From Mrakia gelida (taxonomy: Eukaryota; Basidiomycota; Tremellomycetes; Cystofilobasidiales; Mrakiaceae), in assembly GCA_024345305.1 (NCBI GenBank), contig BRON01000011.1, positions 558,001 through 622,000 on the forward strand: a DNA stretch of 64,000 nt. The letters are read 5' to 3'. Both the position numbers and the translations under genes were made by a program. Shown here piece after piece: positions 32,789 to 44,846 of the stretch. Numbering within the stretch: the first letter of the stretch is position 1; the number at the start of each line of letters is the position of its first letter. The notes beneath the pieces were generated by a model. That model saw nothing but the letters and a program-made list of their open reading frames with translations. It had not been told where the DNA came from and did not search any database.

Positions 32789-34609
32789 TCAATCGCTTCT
32801 CAGCATCGAAACCCACGACGACCGTCTCGCGACCTCCTCCGGCTGACCGACGTAGCAGTTGGAGGAAAGGACGAGAGGCATGAAGTCGTCGACCTCGAGA
32901 TCGTTCATGGGTCCTTTGAGCTCGATCTCGAGTCGGAGAGCGTACTGATGCAGGGAAAGAAGGCGAAGGACGAGCGTGGTCAGCGAAGACAGACGCGACG
33001 CATCGTCGAGCTCACGAGCTGGTTCGTTTTGATCGACTCACGCTGCAGCTCGCAGCTCAACAACCCCTTCGTCGACTGCCCAACGAACGTTGGTACTAAG
33101 CTCCCTCCAAGCTCAAACTCTCCCACTATCACCCTCTCATGTCCCCACCTCTTCTCAACCGTCCGTCCTCCTCCTCCTTCGACCTCAACCTCGACGTCAC
33201 CTCGGAACGTCATCCCAAACTCGGGTCTCCTTCTTGAAGTCCTTGATGAGCGGTCCGACATGTTGATTGTACGTCCGAATTCCTTTTTGAGCCTGGCTGC
33301 TGACGTTCCGCGTGAGGATGAGGTTGATGTCGGAAAGGGAGGGGAGGGAGAGCGAGGGCTCGGAGCCTTCGGAGGTTGACGGAGGAGCGAGGATGAGGAG
33401 AGAGAGGTGGTAGGGGATGGGAGTAGACCGAGGAAGAGAGGGAAAGGGGGGTGTGGTGAACTGAGCGAGAACGAAGGAGGAAAGAAAGGAAGGAACGCGT
33501 CGTCAGTTGGGACCGACGGCAGACAGACTTCTCGGACGGACGGGAAGGAGAAGTGAACGAACCTTGACGACGATCTTGTTCTTCTTACCAAAGATTTTCT
33601 CCTTGTACTCCTTCTCAGTCGTCGCTGTTGGCCATCCGGGAGGCGGTGGAGGAGCGAAGGGAGCGAGGGACGCGTTGGGAGAGACGATGAGAGGTGGAAC
33701 CAGCGCTGGGTCGCCGAAGATCGAGGGAGGCCTGTGGTAGTCGACGCAAAGGTTAATGAAGGAGTTCGAGTCAGTGAAACGCAAGAGGAGGAAGAGACGA
33801 CAAGCGGAAACGAGACGAGACTGACATGAAAAGGAAAGGGATTGGGACCTGTTCGTCCACGGAAAGGCTCCCAGCTTTCCGACCGACAACCTCGATAATA
33901 TCTGGAGATCACAATCCCGACAAGAACAGCTGAGATAGTCAGCTTCACGCTTCCTCGGGCTCATGAGCTCGACGAGGACTCACAAACGATTCGAGCGATT
34001 CCGAACCCCTCCATAGTCCCGTTCCTTCCCATCGCCGAGCCTCCCGAGAAGCTAGGAGGTAGATTCATTTCCGGACCAGGTAAGGTGAAGGAGAAAGGGA
34101 TGATGAGAATAGGAGGTGGGGTGGTGGGATCTGGGAGATGTGAGGTTGACGCGTCCCAGAGGACTTGATCTGCTCGGTACTGGCGAGCGAACGAGAGACG
34201 AGGTCAGCTATATGGCCGCTAAAGATACACAGTGATACGGTCAGACGTACGAGCTGAGTCGTCTCGGTTCTGTTGTCTGCGAAGAAGCGAAGGAAAGGGA
34301 GAGCGTCGAGCGGTTCAGCGAACGCTTCGACTTTTATCAAGAGGGATCCAAGGACGTACCGAGTCCTCCGACAGTCTTGTTCCACGGCGGTGGGTTACCT
34401 TGCTCGCCTTGTCCTCCTGAATAGTTGGTGACCTGAACGACGTTCAGCGAGATCAGGACGTCCTTCAGCTTGTGTCGGACCTTCTCGTCCTTTCCTTCGG
34501 TCTCGAGGCGGAGAGTGATGTGCCCTTTGACGACGTCGGAGGCGGTGAAGACCTTCTCGTGAGCGTCTGGGAAGACAACTGAGATGAGATCCGGTCGAGA
34601 TGAGAACAT
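32789..34609 (-). CDS. Arrestin-like protein
   Basis: Exons 34609-34360, 34276-34251, 34179-33984, 33901-33826, 33731-33563, 33460-33273, 33229-33016 and 32944-32789; 424 aa. The N-terminal sheet has EKVFTASDVVKGHITLRLET, the usual arrestin strand pair with a V-x-G turn. Later parts also fit: QLYRADQVLWD, PPILIIPFSFTLPGPEMNLP, then RIVYIIEVVG and, in the C-domain, STPIPYHLSLLILAPPS and LYALRLEIELKG. Arrestin-related proteins couple membrane cargo to ubiquitin ligases; I see no PPxY motif, so this is inference. The start at 34609 is chosen because it opens the domain; an in-frame ATG at 35008 exists, but that stretch is antisense to the remnant leader of D1. A 43-nt intron (33272-33230) is assumed to keep frame. 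Confidence 0.75.
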
Positions 34610-34814
34610 GTCGAGCGAGTTGGAGGGAGGAGATGGTGGTTGGAAGGGAACACCACTTCGGAGGGAGGAAGAAGGACGAAGAGATTTCGAACAAGGTTCG
34701 AGCGTCTCTAACAGAGCGTCACGGTGTTTGTAGAGGATTGTCTCAGGGTCCGAGCTGTTCAAACGGAGTTCCGAGCGAAGGTGAGGAGGGAAAAAAGGTG
34801 AAACAGATTCAGGG

Positions 34815-35302
34815 AGAGTTGGAAGCTCGAGCTCAACGTCGATCTCCTCCTCCCTTCCTCTTCCCTCGTCTCTCCTCCTTTCACGCTGCTCCCACTCGAG
34901 CTGATCAAGATTAGCAGCAATTTGCCTGTCCGATATCAGTGAGCGGTCAACCGTCTCGTACGTAGTGCACAAGTTCAAGGAGCGTCGCATCACTGTTCGG
35001 AACGACAAAGCTCGAGCTCGAGCTCACCTTTTCCACTTCCTTCTTTCCCTTCGACCGTCTGCTATTTCTCCTCGATCAGACTCAGCTCAACCTTGCTCTG
35101 GACAACTCCTTCCCCCTGATATTTCTCATCGACCGTCGCTTCATGAAAATCTTCTTTCAGACACCAAGCTCGCCGAGCTCGTCACCTTCCTGTCTTCCAA
35201 CCTTTCCTCCTCGTGGACCTGTCTCGCTTGCGATCCTCTCGCTTCTTCGTTCGTTTCTGCATCAGCCCTCAACCACCACCACCACCACCACCACCATCTC
35301 GA
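34815..35302 (+). pseudogene. Remnant N-terminal leader of membrane protein D1
   Basis: This stretch corresponds to the in-frame leader of paralog D2 (58421-58979). Matching pieces are LELNVDLLLP at about 34825 and HENLLSDTKLAELVTFL with SSSWTCLACDPLASSFVSAS at 35133-35267. In D2 the same leader runs in frame into MQPDVEK. Here the leader frame meets the MQPDVEK frame one base out, just after the CAC repeat. The upstream part also has an early stop. I therefore treat it as untranslated or decayed leader, with translation from 35303. Confidence 0.5.
35274..35297 (+). repeat. CAC microsatellite
   Basis: Seven CAC triplets followed by CAT, directly upstream of the D1 start codon. The equivalent place in paralog D2 (58951-58971) has a shorter, interrupted version. 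Length change in this repeat region is the likely origin of the frame difference between the two copies. Confidence 0.8.
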
Positions 35303-37019
35303 ATGCAGCCGGACGTCGAGAAAGAAGCTCTCTCGCAGCAGGAGAACGTCGAACACACCCCTTCTTCGTTCAAACCCAAGTCGACCTCGAAGCTCCTCCT
35401 CCTCCTCCTCCTCGCCATCTCGTTCTCCCTCTCTTTCGCCCTTCTCCATCTCTACAACGCTTCTCCTTCGCTCGAGGCGCTCTTCTCCAAGTCAACTAGC
35501 ATCGTCTCGCAGCAAGAGCAAGTGAGTCTTCATAGCATCGCTCGTGGCTTTGGGAGGAAGAGTCGAGCTCACATCGTCTGGCTGACCTTGCCTTCTTCTC
35601 CCCTCCACTCCTCATTCTTCTCGTCTTTAAGTCCCTCGCCATCACCTCTCCTCTCGATCCAAGAGCTCCTCGTCACATCGTCACTCCCTTCAACTTCTCC
35701 GCTCCCGTCAAGAGCTACTACAAATGGCTTCCTGAGCCTGAGAGGCATCGCTACCCGTTCTTCCAGTCGACTTCGACTCCAATCAAGCTCAACAGCTCCT
35801 CTCCCCTCATCTCCCTCCGAGCCACCTCCGCCGTCTTCGTCAAGATCCGTACGTCGGAGAACAGGGAGGATGAGGGAGATCCATGGGAAGGAGAAACGCC
35901 CGGGGAGGACGAGATGATCATTGTTGCGAAGGCTGCCTGGCCGGAAATCAAGGACTGGGAGATGAAGGAATGGGGAGTCAGAGAGGTTGCTAGGATCTCA
36001 GGTGGAGGAGCCGTATGGGAGGGGAGTGAGACGTCCAGGGACGCAGTTGGAGTGTGGATGAACGTGAGTCACTCGCGCGTCGCGTCGTCTTTCGATCCAC
36101 TTCGAGGCTCATCAGGCTCTTTCTTTTTTGCTTCCAAAACAGGTTCCGATGCAAGCCCAGCCTTGGCCGAAGCCTGGTCATCCTCCTCCCGATCCCAACA
36201 CCACCTACATCCTCATGAGCACGGATCTCACGATCGTCGTCGCTCCTAGCTCGAAATGGCGAGATCTCGAGCTCACCAGGATACCGAATCGGGACGAGGA
36301 CTTCCAGATGTGGGCTTGGCCCTCCTTCGACACTGGATCCGCTTCGTTTGAGGATGTTTTGCTCGAGTCGGAGATTGGAGGAGTCAACGTGAGTTCGCGT
36401 CGAGTCTCGACGCGCGTTCCTCCCCCTCTCGTTCTCCCATCTGCTGGATTTGGGCTCAGACCCCCTCGCTGACACCATTTCTCCTCGTCTCATGGATCTC
36501 AAAACTCAGTCTGCTTACCCCAACTCCTCCTTCATCGCCAAATCCCTCACCATCTCCATCGCGAGCGACGACAAGGAACGCCCATCGTTCGGCTCCGTCT
36601 ACGGAAACTTCTCCGTCTCTTCCCTCAACATCACCTTTGGAGACGTCGGATCCTCCAACGTTCAGCTCAACCCTCATCCGACCCTCTCCTCCTCCTCCTC
36701 ACCGAACGCGACCATCAGCGTCGGCCGTCACTCGAACTGGACGAGCGATTGGGCTCAACTTGACCTCTCGCTTCCCAAGGGGAGTTTTGAGGGAGAGTTT
36801 GATGTCCGAACAGGCTTCGGTGACATGGATGTCAACGTCGTTCCGGAGGAGGGGCAGGTGATGAAGATCGAGAAGGTCGGGGAGTGGGACGGAGGATCGA
36901 AGAACGGAGTTGGGTTCGAGCTGCTGGGCTCGATCAGGAAGAAGGAGGGGGAGAGGGAAGGAGAAGGAAGGATTGAGCTCTCAACCAAGCAGGGAGCGGT
37001 GAACCTGAAGATCTCCTGA
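35303..37019 (+). CDS. Type II membrane protein D1, unknown function
   Basis: Exons 35303-35521, 35632-36063, 36143-36388 and 36510-37019; 468 aa. A short basic/polar N-terminus (MQPDVEKEALSQQENVEHTP) precedes a strong transmembrane helix (LLLLLLLAISFSLSFALLHL, residues about 30-49). The remaining some 420 residues would be lumenal or extracellular, with several N-x-S/T sites. They are rich in beta-like alternation, with ELTRIPNRDEDFQMWAW and KGSFEGEFDVRTGFGDMDVN. I do not recognise a named family; the parallel-strand character recalls DUF4097-like beta solenoids, but that is a guess. Its paralog D2 is at 58421-60693 with the same exon pattern, and the two share long identical stretches around the start codon. 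Membrane localisation is a confident inference; function is unknown. Confidence 0.75.
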
Positions 37020-37260
37020 TCTGGGAGGGAGGGGAAGGAAGTGAAGAACGACGCGACTTATGAGCTTTCGAACGATGATGGACTTTCACGACTCATTTGC
37101 CCTCCTCAAGGAGAGGACCCTCAGGGACTTTTGAATCGGAAAGAAGTCGAAGTAAGGGCAGAAAACCCTCGCCTTGACCCTCGGAGAGAATCTTAAGCAT
37201 GTCATGAAACAAAATCACGTCGACCAGAAGTCCATTCTCCCTCCGCGAAAGGCAGATCCG

Positions 37261-38277
37261 TCAAGCCTTCTCTCGAGCGTGGAGCCAGCTCCTGTCAGCC
37301 TAGAGAAGGAGACAAATAAAGGATCGGTCAGCTCTATCAACGAGATCGTGTCGCGTAAACTGTTGACGCGTCGAGCTCACCTTCTCCTTCGAAGAAGCTT
37401 GCTCCTTCATCTGTATTCAGGAAGTTGAAGCGCGAGTTGAAACGACCTTTAGTATGAGCATCCAGTGTAGGGACGAAAGCGACGTGAGACGAGAAGAAAT
37501 AGGGCGAACCTTGGGCTGCTCGGGTGCAAGAACGACGAATCGATTTGCTCGAGCTTCGGTCCTTCTTTTTCCGATCAAGAACCCGAGAACTGCAGCCAGG
37601 AGGAGAGCAGCAAGGGTTCCGATGATGGCGCCAGCGAGAGCTCCCGCCCTGACGCCCTCGTGAGCTCTGCACGCGATGACAGTCGCGACGGCGCTGGAGA
37701 ACAAAAGGAAGTTTTGAATTTTGAATGTTATAAGTCCGACTTCGTCGCAAAAAGTGCAACTCAGGTAACCCTTCCTCTAAAGATGAGCAAAACCTCGTCG
37801 GCAGCGGAGAAATATGTTCTCCTGTAGCTATCAACCTCAGCTCCTCGCACCCGCCGTCCCCTCCTGAGCTCTTCGAGCTCACGAAGTTGGTCGACGTCGT
37901 GAGGCGTCAGCATCTCGCTCTCATTCTCGTTCTCGTTCCGCGAGAATCAAGCTATGGAAGAACTCACGTAGCAGAAGATCCTTCGATGGTGGTGGTGACA
38001 GCAGTTGCAGTCTCGGTGAAACCGGTCGAGACGACGGCGACTCCACTGCGGGACGACGCGAAGCAGGAACGACAAACGGAGTGAGCGATCGAGCTATGGA
38101 ATCAAGATGAGGGGAGAGGATGTGTTCACGCTGTGGGCTCAGTAGTGTAGGTTGCAACGCTTGAAGGGGAAGAAGAGGGACGAAAGGAGACGATCAGCGT
38201 CGCGTCGAGTTCGAACTCCTTCGGCGAGAAAGCAACGACCGAACTCACGAAGCAGTGAAGATGAGATCAGCGGACAT
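37261..38277 (-). CDS. Small single-pass membrane protein, 129 aa
   Basis: Exons 38277-38249, 38159-38130, 38045-37968, 37693-37510, 37410-37381 and 37299-37261, all in frame with canonical sites. The first about 50 residues are rich in Thr, Ser and Val (for example FTETATAVTTTIEGSSATAV) with no cleavable signal peptide. A Gly/Ala-rich transmembrane helix follows (AGALAGAIIGTLAALLLAAV, with FLIGKRR), containing small-x3-small spacing that can favour helix packing. The cytosolic tail is basic (KEKADRSWLHAREKA at the end). This resembles wall-stress-sensor and SKG6-type proteins in outline (Thr/Ser-rich ectodomain plus one helix), but it is much shorter and I cannot assign a family. Five introns in under 400 coding bases is heavy even here. 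Confidence 0.6.
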
Positions 38278-38713
38278 TTCGACGAGAAAAGTAAGATGGT
38301 GGTTGGAGGAAGGAGAGTGAGAAGGTTTTGGAAGAGGAGGAGTGACTACTGGTGACAGACGAGGGTCTTGGGTGGTCGATTCGGATCAAGGAGTGCGGAT
38401 AGGACCCCTCTCGGGCCGGGCGGCCAAACAACGGAATCCTGTATGTACGAGAGAAGAGTCGGAGCAGCGAGAACAAGGGAAGTAGAAGGAAAAATGGGCC
38501 GAGCTCACGCGAGGAAACGTCGACTTTTCGATTTCCTCGTCGTTCGTCTCCGTCACTCAAGTTCCATGCTCTCCAACCGAAGGAGGTAGAAGGTGACGAA
38601 AGCAACCGTAATCATCTCACTAGTGGTAGAAATACAACGTGAACCGCGAAGATCTACCTAGATCTCACCTCCTTCCCTCCGTCCCCCCTCCTCTCCGCGT
38701 CCTCCTCCCTCCC
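38278..38713. other. Intergenic, Raptor 3' end to small membrane protein gene
   Basis: 436 bp holding the Raptor 3' UTR and the promoter of the small membrane protein gene (both minus strand). No gene seen. Confidence 0.45.
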
Positions 38714-41700
38714 TCAGGCGTGCTCTCCGTTCGTTCCGAGTCTATCGTCCGTAACCACCGACCACTTATCGAAGACCGGTCGCCAGATCTTGACCGTCGA
38801 GTCGAGTCCTCCAACGGCGATCATCGTTTCCTTCTGCGAGAGCGAAATGAGAAGCAGGTCAGCACGCGTCGAGAGGTTTCGAGAGAGACGAGGGCGAGAA
38901 GGAAAACGAACAGGATGGAAAGCGAGAGCGTTCCCCCAAGGAGCGAACTTCCTCTTCGGCGACAAGCTGACTCCAGGAGGAGTGAGGATCGGCATAGCGA
39001 GCTCGGTAACGACGCGATGGTGACCTGATCCGACGAAGTGAACTTTGAGTCGTTGGAACCGTTGACGAGTTGCATCGACGAAGGGATTCGATACTCTACA
39101 TCGGAGAGGAAACAGGAGAGAAGTTTAGCGGCGAGCGAGAGGAAGGGAAAAGACGAAGAAAGACAGGACGAACGATGCTGAAAAGGGAGCGCTGGCGTGA
39201 GTAGCAGCTGCCGACGAGCCCTTCTTCTGGAAGGTGACCTCCGAAACAGGTTCGGTCGTCCTCCTGAAGTCCCAGATGCAAGCTTCTCCATCCATGCTGG
39301 AGAGGGAAAGAAGAAACAAGATTAGAGTCAGTCTCGATGAGACGTTTCGCCAGAGAGGAGCGAAAAGACGCGTCGACTCACCTAGACGAGACCATCGAAT
39401 GACCTCCGAGCTGCATCGTAACGTCCTGAACCCAGGTCCGGTGCTTCCTGAAGGTCCGGGCGAGTGCCTGGTCGGGCGAGCATCGCTTGTCGTAAAGTCG
39501 AACCGATCCATCTCCGAAACCAGCGACGAACGTCGATTCCGTGTCCTCTTCGACCGAGAGAGTCGTGACGCAAGCATCAGCTTGAGTTGGGATATCCTGA
39601 GAGTCAAAAGGTCAAGATGAATCGTCAGGCCAGCGCCCCAGGAGCGGAGGAAAGGACGCGAGCGAGTCAAATGAGAGACTAAAACTCACCATCTGCGAAA
39701 GCTCTCGATGAGCGTCCCAAACTCGAACATAATCGAGGTCTCCAGCGATGTAAAGATGACCAGCGACCTGATCCCAGGCGGTGATGATCCCTGAGGGATG
39801 TGACGAGGGAACGGTGGTGGTGACAGCTCTGAAAGCGGACGCGAGCTCGAGCTCTCCTGGCGAGTCGTAGTTTCGGTAGAGACGGACGTTTCCCTCCGCT
39901 GGAAGACGGACAAAGAGAGACAGGAGCAGGTCAGCGAGAGAATGAGGTGAACGGGGAGTAGGAGAGGAAGACGCGTACACGAAGCGGTAAGAAGAAGGGC
40001 TTCCGAGACCTCGTTGATAAAGTACATCGAGGTCGTCGTTCCGGCGTGAACTCCGTTCGAGAAGCGATTCAGACGCGTCCGAGTCTTCCAGTCCCAGATG
40101 CTGTTGAAGAAAGGAAGCCGAAGAGAGGTCAGAAAAAGGAAGGAAGAGGAGGAGGGACGAAGACGCACCATATCGAGTCGTTCTCGTCCGAGATAGCGAG
40201 ATGATCCTCAAACGAATGGAACGACATCTTCATCGGCCACGAGTCGTTGACGAGCGAGCTGACTTGAGTCTTCCAAGGATGTTTTGCTGCAAAGGGAGGC
40301 AACGAAAAGGTCAGCGAAGAAAGAGGTAAAGAAAAGGGAGAGTAGAGAGCTCACTCGGGGGTTCCGAACCCAACCGACCCTCGATGTCCCTCGAGATGAT
40401 ATCCGAAGCCGTCTTGGCCTCCTTCGTGATCTGCTCGTTCCGTTCTCGTCTCCAGAGCTGCTCGTTATACTTGAGACTTCCAGGTTCGTCGTTCTCGGAT
40501 TGCTGAAAGAAAGGAAAGAAGAGAAGAGAGAAAGACGCGGCGTCAGTTCGACGCGTTTCGAGCAAGCGATCCATCGTCCTCGACACCCACAGCAGCCGAG
40601 AAGGGAAGCGAAACTCACCCTCATCTGCGGCTCCGTGTAATACTCGCAACTCCAATCGAAGAACTTGCTCTTCAACGGCAGCACATCGTCCTTCACCTCC
40701 CTCGCGACCAACCCGATCCCAAGATCGCTCGCCTTCGCCCTCTGCCCGTAGAAACTCGAATCGGCCTCCGATCCAGCGTGTCTCCTAATCTCCAGCCTCT
40801 CCATATCCTCCTCCACCAGCACCTGAATCACCTCAGCGGCCGTACAGCTCGGGAGGTTCGACGACGACGACTCTCCATCCCCATCCTCCGAGTCCCGTCC
40901 TCCTGAGCTCGTTGGACGAAGGTAATTCGACGAGTGAACCGATCCGCCTCCTGGCGTCGATGGACGAGAGATGGAAGGTCCGGAGTCGCTGGTGTAGGAT
41001 CGATCGAGAGGGTAGGGAGGGAGGTACTGAGCGTGCTCGAAAGCGCTGGCGGTTGGGAGAGGTTCGGGGACGTGGGTTGGTTCCTCGACGGGAGCTGCTG
41101 GTGTGATGTATCCTGCGAAGGCGAACATCTTGGCTGCGAGGGAGTCGGACCGTTTGAGAGTTCCTCCTGGGTTGGGTCGAGCGACGGGAACCGAGGTCTG
41201 AGTTCGAAGGAGGGCGGGTGCGAGGGAGGGAACGGTGGGGAAGGGGAAGGACGCGTCGGTTGGAGAGTCGAGGCCTTGGGTGGAGGTAGCGAGAGCCGAG
41301 AGAGGACGAGATCGAACGTTGGGCGAGGCTTGACGAGAGGGAACGAATTGGGAGGGTCGAACCGAGCTTCCTTCGGCTCTCATGAAGGCGGAGTCGAGGA
41401 GGAGAGCGGTGATGTAGTCGACGACGGTGCAGGCGAGAGTGGCGACCTCGACGTAAGGATCGACCGACATCTCGAGGAGGGACGTGAAGATGGTGTTGCA
41501 GCTCGAGAGGATCATCTGGTCTTCCTCGACTTGACTCTCGACCTCCTCCGGACGAGGCATCTTCGACCATTCCGTGATGGCTTGAACGACGTATCCCTTG
41601 GGTCCGAACTTGTCCCACTTGTTGGCCGCTCGACGTTCCTCCTCCCAGTAGATCCAAGCGGCGGCGACGAACCATCCTCTCCACTCTCGAACGATCGCGC

Positions 41701-44399
41701 TGAGCATCACGATGAGCTCCTTCCTGACCATGGGACTCGCGTCTCCGTTCGTCGCCAGAACCGCCGACGTCGCGATTCCGATCTCGGTTCGAAGTTGATC
41801 TCGAGCGGTTCGGTTGAGTTGAACTCCCGATCCTCCTCCTCCCTTCGCGTTGGGATCCGACGATCCAGACGCGCCGAAGAACGTCCCGAGAGCGTAGAGG
41901 ACTGCTGCTCGAACCTCGACCGAGTTGTCCCTGAGCATCTCGCAGAGGAGGTTGGGAGCTCCGAGCTGGAGTCCGATGGACTTCGCGTCATCGTTGTTGT
42001 CCCAAAGTTGAGCGATGCAGAGCGGTCCCCACTGTCGAAGGAGGTAGTCGTCGTCCTTCATCCTGATGAGACAGCTCCCGAAGACGTCTGCTCCGAGGCA
42101 AGCTTGCTGACCGGCCTTGAAGTCTCGACAGAAGACGGCGAGGATGAAGGCGCACATCGCTCGGTGCTCGCTAGCGTTGGGGATGAGGAGAGGGACGGTC
42201 GTCGTCGAGGTGTAAGGGGAGAGGATTCCGGAGAAGTAGGCGAATCCGTTGTCCTTGAGGAGATCCGTTTGGCACGACCTGTCGACGGCGAGAATCCTTG
42301 ACCAGATGAAGATGAGGACGGGTCGAAGTTCCATGGCTGGGGATTGGAGGAGTCGTTGGACGTAGGGGAAGATTCCGATCTCGAGAGCTTGATGAACCGC
42401 CCACGATCCGAGGTCGACGAACTTGGAGAGGAGGATGAGGGCTCGCAGTCGATGAGCTTGGGAGAGGAGGACCTGGAGAACGATGGGGAGTTGTTCTGGA
42501 GGGTGACGTTCCTGGTGGACGAGGGAGAGGGCTGGCGTCGACGCGTCTCCCATCGACAACGGTCGAGAGACGACTCCGCTGTTCTGGAGCCACATCTGCA
42601 GCGCCGTGAGATGCTCGACGTAGAACTTGGAGGGCTCGTACTTGTAGACGAAGGGAGGGAGGGAGGGATCCCGAGCTGACTCCTCGGCTTGAAGGAGTTT
42701 GGGGAGTTGAGCGAGACACGCCTCGACGGTGAGATCCCACGAGTCCCAGAGCGGATGGTTGTAGGTTGGAGGGAGAGCGGGTTCCGAGCGAGGAGTGCAG
42801 TTGTACGTCCTCATGATCCGTTCGGCGAGTAGGAAATTCCTGAAGAGAGCAGCGACGAGGAGATCCTGCCTGAACAACCTCCTGAACAGATCCTTGGGGA
42901 AGACGAGCCAGGCGATCGTATCCGTGACCGAGGTGAAGATCCAGTTGAGCTCTCCCAGCGGCGTCCGACGATCCTTGAGGTCTCCCGGTATCCTCATGAC
43001 CATCTCGATGGTGACTCTTGGACGAGGAGGAGCGTGAGCACCTCGAGCTTTGAGAGGGTCCTGGAGGGCGAAGTAGCGAAGAGCGATTTCGATGGGGGAG
43101 GTGAGGCAGGAGGTGAAGAGGTCGGCTGGGAGTTCGGGAGCCATGGGGAGGGTTTCGTTGGGACCACAGGCGGCGAGTTGGATGCAGTCGCGCATGGGGG
43201 TAGGAGGAGGCGGAGCGTTGGGATCCGTGTTGGTAGCTGCTGCCTTCGCGGCTTCGGTGTCTCGACGTTCTGCCCAACGGTTGAAGTTGTTGATGATATT
43301 CCCTGCTGCTGACGAGTCCCAAACGAAGATGCATGGACTGTATACCGGAAGGAGTGTTATAGTCAGCTCGAGGGGCTCGCAAGTCGCGTCGCAGTTCGAA
43401 GAGAGATGGACGAGGGAAGGGAGAGCGAAGGTCGAGTCGACTTACCTTCCGAGCCACTCCTGAAGATCATACAAGCTGACTGGGATGTACTGAGTGTAGT
43501 TCCTGTTGAAGACCCAGATCTCTCCACTCGCTGTTGGTGCTGGGACCTGAAGAACGGGAGAGAAAGAGGAGAGTCAGCTCGAAGTCGAGTGAGACGAGGG
43601 AAGGAGTTGAGCTCACTCCATGACCGTTGTAGTAGAACAGGAGCCGCTCGTCCTTGGCCGTCTTCCTGAGCTGATGACATAGCTTCTTGGTATCCTCGAA
43701 GGCAGGGTCGAGGTACTGTAGATATATACGAGAAAGAGTCAGCCGAGGGACGGGAAGGGAAGAGGAGGAGGGAAGGGAAGCGGACGTACGAGCTTGTACT
43801 TGACCTTCTGCGATAGCGTCTCGAACTGTCTCTGTAGGTTCTTCCCAATCTCCTCGACTACACGAAGCGAAGGATCAGCTTGAGCTCTCACGAGAACACC
43901 TCGAGAGAATCTTCCCTACTCACGAGCCTTCTCTGGTCGTAAGTTTCCAGGATCGACCCAGCACTCGAGCTTCGCGCACGGCTTGGTTTTGACGATGTCT
44001 GGTGGATCTACGGCGATGTTGAGACAGATAACGAGAGCTGCAGCATGAGTCTTGAGTCGAGATTTAAGTCGCCAGTCGAGAATTTGAACTGCGAGGATAG
44101 AGGAAGAGGGGAGGAGAGGAGAGATCAGGACGACGAGTTGAGTGAAGCTGACAAGAGGAGGAAGGAAGGAGGTCGTCTTCTCCTCCCTTTCTCTCTCTTC
44201 CCACATCCTTGAAAGAGAGTGGGAACGGAAGCACACCTTCCTTGCCAGCATCTCCATTCGCTCCCGCTACCCTAGGGTTTCCTCCTGTAAGATGTCGCTT
44301 GGCTGTCCAGTGAGGAAGAACGAACGAGAGTCCATCTTGCTCTGGAGTCTCGGGTCGCTGTTGGTCGAGCTGGTCCTCGACAGTTTGGATCGAGGCCAT
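38714..44399 (-). CDS. KOG1: Raptor / KOG1, TORC1 scaffold subunit
   Basis: Fourteen exons: 44399-44237, 44088-43924, 43857-43790, 43715-43617, 43546-43446, 43337-40619, 40502-40355, 40286-40169, 40100-39979, 39898-39690, 39596-39382, 39296-39174, 39095-38912, 38833-38714; 1517 aa, in frame. The Raptor N-terminal conserved (caspase-like) domain is clear: [27 protein letters not shown] near residue 160 and [21 protein letters not shown] large armadillo-like middle follows ([20 protein letters not shown]) in one 2.7 kb exon. The C-terminus has WD40 repeats, with [36 protein letters not shown] and [10 protein letters not shown]. Raptor recruits substrates to TOR kinase for nutrient control of growth and autophagy. 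At the position usually Cys in the pseudo-catalytic FVYDC motif this protein has Ser207 (FVWDSSAAG). Confidence 0.93.
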
Positions 44400-44846
44400 C
44401 GTTAGAGAGGGGTGGGTGAGGAGTGAGCGAAGATGTGTTCGGTGGACTCGTGGCTTGAAGGGAGGGAGAGGGAGACCACTCGAACGAGAAGGGGGGAAGG
44501 GAGGGTGAAGGGTGGGAGGAGGAGGAAGGAGAGCTCGTCCATCTCCGACCTCGAGAGTTTCGTGACCTCTGCCGCTCTTGACGACGTCCTTTACTTTCGA
44601 TACCGCTCTTTAGACGGTCTACCATCTTCAGCTCTCCTGTATGAGTCGGATCTACACGAGAAAAAAAGGGAAGAGGCGAAATTTCGGAAGCGAATGGACC
44701 AACCGCCCCTTCCGCCTTCCGCCTTCGCTCGAGTCGAGTCGCGTCGCTTCCCTCTTGCTCGATCCTCTTCACTCCCTCTCTCTCCGAGATATCAACAGAA
44801 GAAACAGAGGTATCAAGACCTGAAGCCAAGCCTAAACAAGTGATAA
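44400..44846. promoter_or_regulatory. Upstream region of Raptor
   Basis: 447 bp between the F-box gene stop and the Raptor start, both on the minus strand. It should hold the Raptor promoter and the F-box 3' UTR. No recognisable element. Confidence 0.4.

Noticed and set aside
40934..42301. 455-residue plus-strand open frame
   Set aside because: Antisense to the 2.7 kb coding exon of Raptor, whose sense frame has clear family sequence; the plus frame is Glu/Arg/Gly-rich shadow.
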